Under the pieces are notes generated by a model that did not search any database, was not told where the DNA came from, and worked only from the letters and a program-made list of their open reading frames with translations. Both the position numbers and the translations under genes were made by a program. This document shows, one piece after another, positions 21,645 to 32,421 of a DNA stretch of 64,000 nucleotides. The stretch's first letter is position 1, and every line of letters begins with the position of its first letter. The DNA is from Pseudomonas synxantha BG33R (GTDB lineage Bacteria; Pseudomonadota; Gammaproteobacteria; Pseudomonadales; Pseudomonadaceae): contig NZ_CM001514.1 of the NCBI RefSeq assembly GCF_000263715.2, positions 5,087,674-5,151,673 of the forward strand, written 5' to 3'.

Positions 21645-21666
21645 CGGGGCTGAAAGAACAGCCCCG
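21645..21666 (-). other. Intergenic hairpin between guaB and guaA
   Basis: CGGGGCTG and CAGCCCCG form an 8-bp stem with a 6-base loop. The following sequence on the minus strand has only scattered T residues, so it is a weak terminator or a processing or stability hairpin rather than a clear stop. Confidence 0.5.
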
Positions 21667-21691
21667 GTTACTTAACATTTTGCTGGAAGGC

Positions 21692-23814
<2,123 letters not shown>

Positions 23815-23843
23815 GGGAGTCCTGCGGTGTGGCTATTGGCTCC

Positions 23844-23909
23844 ATCGCGGGCAAGCCCGGCTCCCACAGTTGATCGCATTCCAATGTGGGAGCCGGGCTT
23901 GCCCGCGAT
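23844..23909. repeat. REP pair (REPIN), GGAGCCGGGCTTGCCCGC type
   Basis: Two inverted arms separated by about 14 bases, between the zinc-ribbon gene and the TSUP permease gene. Confidence 0.85.
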
Positions 23910-23951
23910 GACGCCCGGGAGGACGGCAGCTTAATCCCTGAAAAAATCAGG

Positions 23952-24719
23952 TCAAGTACTCACATACCGCCCGATCAACGCAATACCACTGGCCAATACC
24001 AACCAGGTCACCAACCGCACGAACGCCTCACGGGACAGCCGCATCGTCAGCCTGCGTCCACACCACAGCCCCAGGGCCATCGCCGGCAACAGGCAAACCG
24101 CCAACATCAATAACGGCAAATCTGCATACACGCCGGCAATCAGGAACAGACTCAAACGCACGACCGTGCTGCAACTGATCAGCGCGCTTTGCGTAGCCCG
24201 CGCCGCGTCCTTGGGCAAACGGCTGTTCAGGTAAATCGCATATAAAAAGCCGCCACTGCCGAATAGCGCACCAAACAGCCCCCCAACAGTGCCCATTGGA
24301 ATCGACCAGCCCGCTGCCAGCTCAGTCGGCCGTGCCTTCACCGCCAGGCTGTAAATCGCGTAGGCGCTGATAAACAGGCCCATCAACAGCAGCAACAGGT
24401 CCGAATGCAGGTTGAGCAAAAACACCACGCCCAGGCTGCAGCCGACGGCCATGCAGGGCAGCAACCGCAACAGTTCTGGTTTGTTCACATCGCGCCGCGT
24501 TTGCAGCAGGCCGCCAAACGCCGCGACAAAGTCGAGAAGCACCAGCAACGGGATGATCTTCGACAGCGGCATAAACACAATCAGGATCGGCCCGGCGACC
24601 AAGGCCGTCCCGAACCCGGCAATGCCAAACACCACATAGGCCAGCACCACACCCAGGCCGATCACCAGCCAATCCACAGCCCCGAACGACCACTGACTCA
24701 TCAACTCAACCAGGCTCAT
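23952..24719 (-). CDS. TSUP (TauE/SafE) family membrane permease
   Basis: 255-aa integral membrane protein with about seven to eight hydrophobic segments across its length. The pattern VVFGIAGFGTALVAGPILIV near residues 29-48 and GTVGGLFGALFGSGGFLYAI near 140-160 are the two repeated glycine-rich halves typical of TauE/SafE proteins. The family exports or imports sulfur compounds and small organic anions; the substrate here is not evident. It is divergent from a LysR-type regulator 99 bases away, which may control it. Confidence 0.85.
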   Translation of the reverse strand: MSLVELMSQWSFGAVDWLVIGLGVVLAYVVFGIAGFGTALVAGPILIVFMPLSKIIPLLVLLDFVAAFGGLLQTRRDVNKPELLRLLPCMAVGCSLGVVFLLNLHSDLLLLLMGLFISAYAIYSLAVKARPTELAAGWSIPMGTVGGLFGALFGSGGFLYAIYLNSRLPKDAARATQSALISCSTVVRLSLFLIAGVYADLPLLMLAVCLLPAMALGLWCGRRLTMRLSREAFVRLVTWLVLASGIALIGRYVST

Positions 24720-24818
24720 GGGTTATTCCTTGTTGGACATGGCCTTCACTTTAGCCATTGTCGACTGTTGCGACTAATATCTTCAAAGCTAGCCACTCAT
24801 CTCAAAAAGGCATGACTC

Positions 24819-25709
24819 GTGATCTCCACGCGACAACTGCGTTACTTCGTCGAAATCGCCGAGAGCGGCAGCTTCAGTGCCGCGGCCGAACGCCTGTTTG
24901 TGGCGCAGTCGGCCTTGAGCCGGCAGATCAAGGAACTGGAAAATCAACTGCAAACCCCATTGTTCGAACGCACCGCACGCCAACCGCGGCTCACAGCGGC
25001 CGGTGAAGCGTTCTACCCACGGGCGCGCAATTTGCTGAGTGAGTTGCTCAAGGCCAGCGAAGTGGCGACCCTAGTAGGCAATGGCCAGCTTGGCACGCTG
25101 CGCCTGAGTCACTCGAGCACAGTGCCGATGAGCGGCGCGTTATTGCACGGCATCAGCACCTGGCTAGAGCGCTGCCCTGGAGTATCGGTGGATATCGCCA
25201 AGCTCTCCTCCGAAGCCCAGTTGGAGGACATCGCCGAGGGTCGCCTGGACGTTGGCCTGCTGCGCTTGCCCGTACTACGCCAGCGCGACGGCGTGCGTGT
25301 GCTGCCGTTGTACACGGAGCCGTTGGTGCTGGCGGTGCCGCCGAATCATCCGTTGGCACGCAGCGACGCGCCGGTGGAGTTGGCGCAGCTAAGGGACCAG
25401 GCGTTTATCTCGATCCCCCATCCCCAACGCGGCGGGCTGAGTTATCTGTCGGCCGAATTGTGCATGCGTGCAGGATTTTTCCCCAGGGCCGCGCGGGTGA
25501 TGTCGCGCAAGACCACGCAGTTGCAATTGATCCAGGCCGGTTTCGGCATTGCCTTGTTACCAGAATCCATGCAGGACATCGCCCCCGCCAACCTGCACTT
25601 TTTACCCCTGGCCGACCCGGACTGCCACAGCACCGTGGCGCTGGCCTGCGCGCAAGTGCCGAACCCGCTGGTGGAGCAGTTCTGTCAAACCCTGCACGAA
25701 TGCCTATAA
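24819..25709 (+). CDS. LysR-type transcriptional regulator
   Basis: 296-aa regulator. Residues about 1-60 form the winged helix, with FVEIAESGSFSAAAERLF and QSALSRQIKELE. The rest is a periplasmic-binding-like effector domain. It is divergent from the TSUP permease gene with a 99-base shared control region, the usual layout for a LysR regulator and its target; no clear T-N11-A box was pinned down. Its stop is 9 bases before xseA, so some read-through into xseA is possible. The effector is unknown. Confidence 0.9.
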   Translation: MISTRQLRYFVEIAESGSFSAAAERLFVAQSALSRQIKELENQLQTPLFERTARQPRLTAAGEAFYPRARNLLSELLKASEVATLVGNGQLGTLRLSHSSTVPMSGALLHGISTWLERCPGVSVDIAKLSSEAQLEDIAEGRLDVGLLRLPVLRQRDGVRVLPLYTEPLVLAVPPNHPLARSDAPVELAQLRDQAFISIPHPQRGGLSYLSAELCMRAGFFPRAARVMSRKTTQLQLIQAGFGIALLPESMQDIAPANLHFLPLADPDCHSTVALACAQVPNPLVEQFCQTLHECL

Positions 25710-25718
25710 ACTGCCGCC

Positions 25719-27098
25719 ATGATTAAAGATCCTTTTGCCCGACTGGGCCTGGACCGCGAAGTCCTGACAGTCAGCCAGCTCAACGGCCGCGCGCGGGTGT
25801 TGCTGGAAGACGTGTTCACCAATATCTGGGTGGAAGGCGAGATCTCCAACCTCGCCCGCCCGGCTTCCGGCCATGTGTATTTCACCCTCAAGGACAGCGG
25901 GGCCCAGGTGCGTTGCGCGCTGTTTCGCAACAACGCTGCACGCGTACGCCAGGCGTTGAAGGACGGCCTGGCGGTCAAAGTGCGTGGCAAGGTCTCGTTG
26001 TTCGAGGGGCGTGGCGACTATCAACTGATCCTCGACACCGTGGAACCTGCCGGCGATGGCGCGCTGCGCCTGGCCTTCGATGCCTTGAAGGAAAAGCTCA
26101 GCGCCGAAGGCCTGTTCAGCGCCGAGCGCAAGGTGCCGCTGCCCGCGCACCCGCGGCGTATCGGCATCATCAGTTCGCCGACCGGCGCGGTGATTCGCGA
26201 CATCATCAGTGTGTTCCGCCGCCGGGCGCCGAACATTGAACTGACACTGATCCCGACCGCTGTGCAGGGCCGCGAGGCGATCCCGCAGATCGTGCGGGCG
26301 CTTAAACTCGCCGATGCCCGCGGCTTCGACGCGCTGATCCTGGCCCGTGGCGGCGGCTCACTGGAAGACCTCTGGTGCTTCAACGAAGAAGCCGTGGCCC
26401 GCGCAGTGGACGCCTGCGTCACGCCCATCGTCAGTGCCGTCGGGCATGAAACCGATGTGTCGATCAGCGACTTCGTGGCGGACGTGCGCGCTCCGACGCC
26501 CTCCGCCGCCGCCGAGCTGCTGGCACCGGACGCCAGCCATCTAGTGCGCCAGGTAGACAACCTGCATCGGCGCCTGGTGATGCTGATGCGCAACCGCCTG
26601 AGCCACAGCCGCCTGCGCCTGGAAGGCATGGCCCGGCGCCTGCGTCACCCGGGCGAGCGCTTGCGCCAGCAGGCACAACGTCTGGATGACCTGGACATGC
26701 GTATGCGCCGCGCCTTCGAGCGCAGCCTCAATACTCGTCGCGAGCGCTTGATTCGCCTGGAAACCCGCCTCGCCGGCCAGCATCCGGGCCGCCAATTGGC
26801 GCTGCTGCGCCAGCGCCTGGACAGCCTCGCCGAACGCCTGCCCCGAGCCATGCGCGAAGGTCTCAAGGCCCGACGCCTGCAACTGCAAAGCCAGGTGCAG
26901 ACGTTGCAGGTAGTCAGCCCGCTGGCGACCCTGGGCCGTGGCTACAGCATCCTGCTGGATGAACGCGGCCAGGCGATTCGCAATGCCGCACAAACCCACA
27001 CCGGCCAGCGTCTGACCGCGCGCCTGGGTGAAGGTCAACTGCAAGTGCGGGTGGAAGACAATCACCTGACCCCCGTCACCCTTTCGCTACTGGATTGA
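25719..27098 (+). CDS. xseA: Exodeoxyribonuclease VII large subunit
   Basis: 459-aa nuclease subunit that, with XseB, degrades single-stranded DNA from both ends into short pieces. The N-terminal OB-fold is clear (IWVEGEISNLARPASGHVYF, about residues 28-47). The catalytic core follows with RGGGSLEDLWCFNEE and VGHETDVSISDFVADVRAPT. The C-terminal third is a long arginine- and leucine-rich coiled coil, then the conserved TLGRGYSIL. The length is normal for the family. The next gene starts 3 bases after its stop. Confidence 0.97.
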   Translation: MIKDPFARLGLDREVLTVSQLNGRARVLLEDVFTNIWVEGEISNLARPASGHVYFTLKDSGAQVRCALFRNNAARVRQALKDGLAVKVRGKVSLFEGRGDYQLILDTVEPAGDGALRLAFDALKEKLSAEGLFSAERKVPLPAHPRRIGIISSPTGAVIRDIISVFRRRAPNIELTLIPTAVQGREAIPQIVRALKLADARGFDALILARGGGSLEDLWCFNEEAVARAVDACVTPIVSAVGHETDVSISDFVADVRAPTPSAAAELLAPDASHLVRQVDNLHRRLVMLMRNRLSHSRLRLEGMARRLRHPGERLRQQAQRLDDLDMRMRRAFERSLNTRRERLIRLETRLAGQHPGRQLALLRQRLDSLAERLPRAMREGLKARRLQLQSQVQTLQVVSPLATLGRGYSILLDERGQAIRNAAQTHTGQRLTARLGEGQLQVRVEDNHLTPVTLSLLD

Positions 27099-27101
27099 TT
27101 G

Positions 27102-27920
27102 ATGCCACGTCTACTGAGTTTGTTGCTGCTGTGCCTGTCCATGAATACCTATGCGGACAGCTATATCACCCGCACCTTGAACAAACCGGTGCCCGGTGGT
27201 GTGGCCGTGGTCGAACTGGGACCGGCCGCCACGGCGCCCAAAGCCACTTACCAAGGCAAACCGGTGCTGGTGGTCAAAGAACAGGACAACTGGCTAGCCA
27301 TCGTCGGTATCCCGTTGACGGTCAGGCCTGGAAACGAGCGCATCAGCAGCGGCGGGCGCAACTTGCCGTTTATCGTCGGTTACAAGAAGTACCCGGAACA
27401 GCGCATCACGCTGAAGAATAAAAGCCAGGTCAACCCTGACCCGGCCCAGCTCAAGCGCATCGAAGGCGAGTTGGCGGTACAGCTCAAGGCTTACCGCAGT
27501 TTCAGCCCCACCCTGCCGAGCAACCTGGTACTGGACAAACCGGTGAACGGCCCGTTGTCGAGCAAGTTCGGGGTGCGGCGCTTCTTCAACGGTGAAGAGC
27601 GCAACCCGCATTCGGGCCTCGACTTCGCCGTGCCAGCCGGTACGCCGATCAAGACGCCCGCGAACGGCAAGGTGATTCTGGTTGGCAATTACTTCTTCAA
27701 TGGCAACACGGTGTTCGTCGACCATGGCCAGGGCTTTATCAGCATGTTCTGCCATATGTCGAAGATCGACGTGAAGGTGGGCCAGCAACTGGTGCGCGGC
27801 GCAGTAGTGGGCAAGGTCGGCTCGACCGGACGGGCGACCGGGCCGCATATGCATTGGAATATCAGCCTGAACGATGCGCGTGTCGATCCGGCGATCTTTA
27901 TCGGCGCTTTTCAGCCCTGA
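27102..27920 (+). CDS. M23 family peptidase (LytM domain)
   Basis: 272-aa secreted or periplasmic protein. The chosen start is the ATG at 27102, one codon after an in-frame TTG. It gives MPRLLSLLLLCLSMNTYADS, a signal peptide with likely cleavage after TYA. A middle domain (about 20-130) precedes the M23 domain (about 145-270). The zinc-site motifs are HSGLDFAVPAGTPI (His-x3-Asp) and GPHMHWNI (His-x-His). Such proteins cut peptide bridges in peptidoglycan. It directly follows xseA. Beyond it lies the accessory toxin-like region. Confidence 0.93.
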   Translation: MPRLLSLLLLCLSMNTYADSYITRTLNKPVPGGVAVVELGPAATAPKATYQGKPVLVVKEQDNWLAIVGIPLTVRPGNERISSGGRNLPFIVGYKKYPEQRITLKNKSQVNPDPAQLKRIEGELAVQLKAYRSFSPTLPSNLVLDKPVNGPLSSKFGVRRFFNGEERNPHSGLDFAVPAGTPIKTPANGKVILVGNYFFNGNTVFVDHGQGFISMFCHMSKIDVKVGQQLVRGAVVGKVGSTGRATGPHMHWNISLNDARVDPAIFIGAFQP

Positions 27921-28055
27921 GCGCTGCCCAATGCCCTGGCCCCGGACATATCGCTACATTTGCAGCCGGAACCAACACACCGCTCCCCTTCACTTAACTG
28001 GCGACTTACAAGGACCGTAACGACAACATTTCGATTATGTGATGAGGTTGTTTCT

Positions 28056-31000
28056 ATGTTTGCGCCAGCCAGCTCTACAGTCCAACGCGCTTTGGATCAA
28101 CATCAATCCTTTGCCCCACCCGCCGAAACGCCCCCCCCGCAAAAAAAAAGCCAGACCGGCCCCCACGCAACGCCTTCGACGTACGCACCAGACGATCTGC
28201 CTTTACCCGACTCACCAAGTACGCCAACTGCCACAGTCCCCCCTTCACGCAATATCAGCCTCATAGAGCAACACAACGAAGCTACCCGTTCGATACAGCA
28301 GCTCTACAAAGAGCAACCGAACTTCAAGACCTTCCTGCAGCAACAACTGACCACACTGTTTCCCGACCAACCCCACCTCAATACCGCAGACCTCACCGTC
28401 AAGCATTGGCGCAAGCAAAACGACGGCAGTATAAAAACGCTGTCCGCAGACCCCCTTCTCGATGCACTAAATAAAGAAATCCAGGAACAGTTGCGTAATC
28501 CTGGGAAAAAAGCAGGTGAAGGCAACAACGTACACGCGGGCTTTTTCACGCAAGGCAGCGCCGGGGTGCCGCCCACCCAGGTCAACTCAGCACACTCATT
28601 GCACACGATTGCCCAGCGCATCATCCAATACGCGAAAGCGCAGCAGAAATTCTGGACCACACCCCGCCAAAGCTCGCAAAACCCGCAGGTACGAACCACG
28701 CCACAGAATGAGCTATTGGCCTTGCACAAACAGCAACTGGCAACCCTGGCCGCAGCGCGCGCGAACGATGGCACCTTGAGCCCGGCAAGCAAGCAACTGA
28801 TCGACACAGCGCTGCAATACCCCACCTTGGCTGAACGGGAAAATGCCTTTGCTGACGGCGCCCGCCCTGGGGTGTACCCACTCACCGTGGATGACGGCAG
28901 TGAACGTGGGGCACTGTTGGCGGGTACCTTCCTCATAACCCAGACCGACGGTTCCTTCGCGACTGAGCCCACATGGCCTGACGGTCGCTCCTTGTGGCTC
29001 GACGACAGCCATGGTGCGGTGGTTCTGTATACCCCCGGCGAAGGGTTCGAGGAATTCGCCACACCCGCCCAAGCCCGCGCGGCATTGGCCAAGCGCCTTG
29101 ATCAAGGTGGGGTGGACGCCGAACTGTTGCTGCAAACGCTGCCGCTGGCGCTGCAAAACCGAGCAGAGCAGCCTTCGGGAGATGACCTGACACTGCGCGT
29201 TGAGCCTTTGACCGCAGATGTTCTGGCAGAGGGCATTCCGTGGATGCTCAAGCGCCAGCAAGAAGAAATCAATAAGCGGCTCTCCGAGACACTGACGGCC
29301 GCTACGCCAGGTAACCCACTGACCGATCCGGCGTCAACCCAAGCCATTGATGACGCCGCCGACTGGTCGTACCAGCTTGATAGCGGCAATGCACTCTTGG
29401 CCTACCACGCCAAGCTGATTGAAAAACAACAACCAGAGTGGCTGAAAAACCTGACCCCGGCTCAAGAAACCATCTTTCTGAACCTGGAACAGTCGGAGAA
29501 AAAAAGCACTGACGCGTTACTACCAAGGCTTCAAAAAATCCCCTCCCTGTCAGACTTCTCCCGCGACAGGATGAACGAGGCGATCAAGAAGCTGTATCCG
29601 ACTGCGCAGATTGATGCCGATCAATTAAAGGTGCAGATAGACGAAACCACAACCCAGGACAATTCGTCCGGCTTAGTGATTGCCGACCTGGCCATGTCAA
29701 TATTGGGTAACCGCATCACCAGCTCGTCAGAACAAAAACATCTTTCACTGACTGATCTGGCACTGAAAAACCCCACCGGTTTTCTTCCAAGAAGTGTCCA
29801 GAAAAAAACCACCCTCACACTGACCCTGCCGCTGGTTGACACAAAGGGCAGTCCGATTCCCGATAGCAATGGCAAGCCGATCATACTCAATGATGAACAG
29901 CTTCAAGCCCTGATCAACACTGCGGATGTGGGAGGCCAATACGACAAGCTGCTTAAAAAAGAACTGGCACCTGATGCCCCTTCGGATCTACGCGAGGCAT
30001 GGAAATCCAACCTGAGTGACGCCATGGAGAAAGATGCGTTTCTTGCGCAACTCAACCCCACGGCCTATACAGAGCAGGCCACCGAAGACAAGAGCAGCAA
30101 ACGCGCAGCGCAATGGGTTACGGCAATCCTGGACCACCCCAACCCCGCCGACCGCCCCAAAGTCGATGGCCAGAAGATTATCGCCAATGCCCTGCTCGAC
30201 TATGGACAACCAATTCATGGAATCTTGGTGATTGGCAACAAGGTCGATTCATCATTGGTGCTGTACACACCCAAAGCGCCCGACGGCATCGCGTTTCGCG
30301 AGGTAGCGGACCAAAAAGCAATGGACGCCTTGTTGAAAAAAAACGAGTGGAAAGCCTACATCGCGGACAGAAAATCACCGATCAATAAAGACGATTTGGC
30401 CAAACGCGACGAGACTATCAGGGATATCCCCAACAATCCGTTCACCGTCCTGTCGCCCGACAAAGTCTTGGATATGGCCGTCAAAGAGATAAAGGTCATG
30501 TTCGGCGGCTCGGAACTCAAACCCATAAAGGGTAATGTTCAGGATCATCTGTATCAGCAAAATGTTCAGATGATAGTAGACAAGGCAGACCATCAATCAG
30601 TCAGCAGTGCGGAAGTGGCCAGGCAATCGTTCATCAATAAAGCCACATTTGGCGTCGAAGTGGGCATGCTATTTCTGGATTTTTTGCCAGGTATCGGCAA
30701 GGCCGCAAGAACCGGTGCTCATCTGACTAAGGCCGCCTTGGTCGCTTTGCGCGCCAACAGCAAACTTTTGCCCAAGCTCATAAGCAAACCCGGCCTGGCG
30801 CAGACGATCTATGTTGATTTCGTACTGACTACAGCAGGTATCAAGGGTGTGCGTGCCTCGCCACTACGCCCCGTCTTCAAATCGTCGACAACGGCGCGCG
30901 CGCCTGTGCCACGTCAAGAGCCCAGCACGTCGTCGGAGGCATTGCGTGCCCCATCATCAGCGAGTGCCTCCACCAGCAGTGGCGCAACCACCGTCGCAAC

Positions 31001-32192
31001 GCGCCCCTCGACCAACGCTGCCATTCCAAACCGCGACTTGAGCGCATACAACGTGCCCAATGAGGTCATCAGCGGCCGCCCCTTGAGGCCCGACGGCACT
31101 TACAACGTGGGAGATAACTGGTACGTGCGTTTTACCGACAGTACCGGTACGAATAGGGTTTATCAGATCGACTCGGCATTCCACGCTCGCAGTGGACAGG
31201 TCAATATCATTAATCCTAATGCTCCGGCGACGGCGTCTAGAAGCAGTAGGAAAGTGGCCTCCCTGCAATCGGCAGGCAACGGGGAATGGCGCATCAATCA
31301 ACTGCCTGGCGGCAGGCGCGGTAGAGAACGCAGGCAGATGCATGAATGGCCGGTGAATTACACCGACTATTTGCTCTCAGGACAACCTGATTTAACCGCT
31401 TCAGGCATTAACAGACGCTTTGTGACGCGCTGGTTCAGAGAAGGGGCGAATGAAAGCTATATCAATCAGGCCTTAGCGCCTACACCTCGTCCGAACATGC
31501 CTGCTATAACGCCAAACACATCACCGGGCGAACTGGCACGTGAGCTGCTAAGCACTTCAAACGGCATTGTATTTGGAGAGCAACACAATCAGATTGCTAC
31601 CAACGTCATGCTGATAAAGAACATGCAGGCCTATGCAGATGAAGGCGTCACAACCCTTTATCTGGAAGGCGCTGAATGGAATGGCTTCACCGGTTACACA
31701 GCCGATGAAATTTCACGCATACCCCCGCAGCCCGGCAATCGTATCTATAAACCCGAAGTCCCTACGCGCGAGGATGTGCTGGTCGCCGCGCAGCAACACG
31801 GCATCAAAATCGTAGGTATCGAACATGAACATCTGACGATGCACTCAACTCGCCCCTATGACGATGACGTTGCTAACCTTCGGCATACCACTGATCGATT
31901 GCGAGAGTTCAACTACTTCGCCAGCAAAGTTATTCAGCAAACCCCGCCAGGGGAAAAGTGGATTGCGGTGGTGGGTAGAAGACATATGAACACCACCCAG
32001 GGCGTGCCCGGCATCGCTGAACAAACCGGGGCCGTCAGCGTGGGTGTATACGACGCAACGCCCGGCGCCAGCAGTATCGCCGTCAAGCATACCGGCCCGC
32101 GTCCGGCGCCTGAAGAGCGGTTCGCTGCCAATGCAACGGTGGGAGACTACCAAGTCCACCAGAACGTTGACCCTTACCTTAAAAAGCCTTGA
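28056..32192 (+). CDS. Giant toxin-like protein 1 (dermonecrotic/membrane-targeted type, Tiki-like C-terminus)
   Basis: 1378-aa protein from the ATG at 28056, with GAGG 8 bases upstream; the open frame runs further up but without a start context. Residues about 1-75 are Pro/Ser/Thr-rich. Two related modules end in VVLYTPGEGFEEFAT (about 321) and SLVLYTPKAPDGIAF (about 732). A hydrophobic helical stretch at about 864-900 (VGMLFLDFLPGIGKAARTG) could be a membrane-insertion part. After a Ser/Thr linker comes DGTYNVGDNWYVRF (about 1010). The C-terminus (about 1160-1330) has GEQHNQ, TLYLEGAE, GIEHEH and VVGRRHMN, fitting the Tiki/EreA/ChaN superfamily, which includes the Pasteurella toxin C2 domain. 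No signal peptide is seen. I recall similar pseudomonad proteins annotated as dermonecrotic (DUF6543) toxins. The target and secretion route are unknown. C8 and A9 tracts lie near the start. Confidence 0.8.
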   Translation: MFAPASSTVQRALDQHQSFAPPAETPPPQKKSQTGPHATPSTYAPDDLPLPDSPSTPTATVPPSRNISLIEQHNEATRSIQQLYKEQPNFKTFLQQQLTTLFPDQPHLNTADLTVKHWRKQNDGSIKTLSADPLLDALNKEIQEQLRNPGKKAGEGNNVHAGFFTQGSAGVPPTQVNSAHSLHTIAQRIIQYAKAQQKFWTTPRQSSQNPQVRTTPQNELLALHKQQLATLAAARANDGTLSPASKQLIDTALQYPTLAERENAFADGARPGVYPLTVDDGSERGALLAGTFLITQTDGSFATEPTWPDGRSLWLDDSHGAVVLYTPGEGFEEFATPAQARAALAKRLDQGGVDAELLLQTLPLALQNRAEQPSGDDLTLRVEPLTADVLAEGIPWMLKRQQEEINKRLSETLTAATPGNPLTDPASTQAIDDAADWSYQLDSGNALLAYHAKLIEKQQPEWLKNLTPAQETIFLNLEQSEKKSTDALLPRLQKIPSLSDFSRDRMNEAIKKLYPTAQIDADQLKVQIDETTTQDNSSGLVIADLAMSILGNRITSSSEQKHLSLTDLALKNPTGFLPRSVQKKTTLTLTLPLVDTKGSPIPDSNGKPIILNDEQLQALINTADVGGQYDKLLKKELAPDAPSDLREAWKSNLSDAMEKDAFLAQLNPTAYTEQATEDKSSKRAAQWVTAILDHPNPADRPKVDGQKIIANALLDYGQPIHGILVIGNKVDSSLVLYTPKAPDGIAFREVADQKAMDALLKKNEWKAYIADRKSPINKDDLAKRDETIRDIPNNPFTVLSPDKVLDMAVKEIKVMFGGSELKPIKGNVQDHLYQQNVQMIVDKADHQSVSSAEVARQSFINKATFGVEVGMLFLDFLPGIGKAARTGAHLTKAALVALRANSKLLPKLISKPGLAQTIYVDFVLTTAGIKGVRASPLRPVFKSSTTARAPVPRQEPSTSSEALRAPSSASASTSSGATTVATRPSTNAAIPNRDLSAYNVPNEVISGRPLRPDGTYNVGDNWYVRFTDSTGTNRVYQIDSAFHARSGQVNIINPNAPATASRSSRKVASLQSAGNGEWRINQLPGGRRGRERRQMHEWPVNYTDYLLSGQPDLTASGINRRFVTRWFREGANESYINQALAPTPRPNMPAITPNTSPGELARELLSTSNGIVFGEQHNQIATNVMLIKNMQAYADEGVTTLYLEGAEWNGFTGYTADEISRIPPQPGNRIYKPEVPTREDVLVAAQQHGIKIVGIEHEHLTMHSTRPYDDDVANLRHTTDRLREFNYFASKVIQQTPPGEKWIAVVGRRHMNTTQGVPGIAEQTGAVSVGVYDATPGASSIAVKHTGPRPAPEERFAANATVGDYQVHQNVDPYLKKP
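28131..28149 (+). repeat. Homopolymer tracts C8 and A9 in toxin-like gene 1
   Basis: Eight C residues (28131-28138), GC, then nine A residues (28141-28149) near codons 26-31. Slippage in either would shift the frame and truncate the 1378-aa product. Confidence 0.85.
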
Positions 32193-32421
32193 TCCACCTG
32201 ATGACGGCGCGCTGGCTGTAGCAGCGCGCTACGCCGAACACACTTGCCTGGCGTTACCACCTGTCCCTCAAGCGAGGGGACTTCGAAGCAGGTTGTTGCG
32301 CACCTCTTACAATTCCGCCAGGAACCATCCGACATCCAATATTCACTTATCCCATAACTTACACGGAGCGTAATGAGCATGACCTGACCAGTGGCAATTC
32401 GAAACCTGTGAGATTCATTCT
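32193..32421 (+). other. Gap between the two toxin-like genes
   Basis: 229 bases with no gene recognised. It holds a hairpin (GCGCGCTG/CAGCGCGC, 32207-32229) without a T run, and a segment CTTACACGGAGCGTAA that resembles CTTACAAGGACCGTAA upstream of toxin-like gene 1, so the duplication may include part of the control region. Confidence 0.6.

Noticed and set aside
27960..28055. Upstream extension of toxin-like gene 1.
   Set aside because: There is no ribosome-binding site before that start, whereas GAGG precedes the ATG at 28056 and paralogue 2 begins in the matching place (MF).
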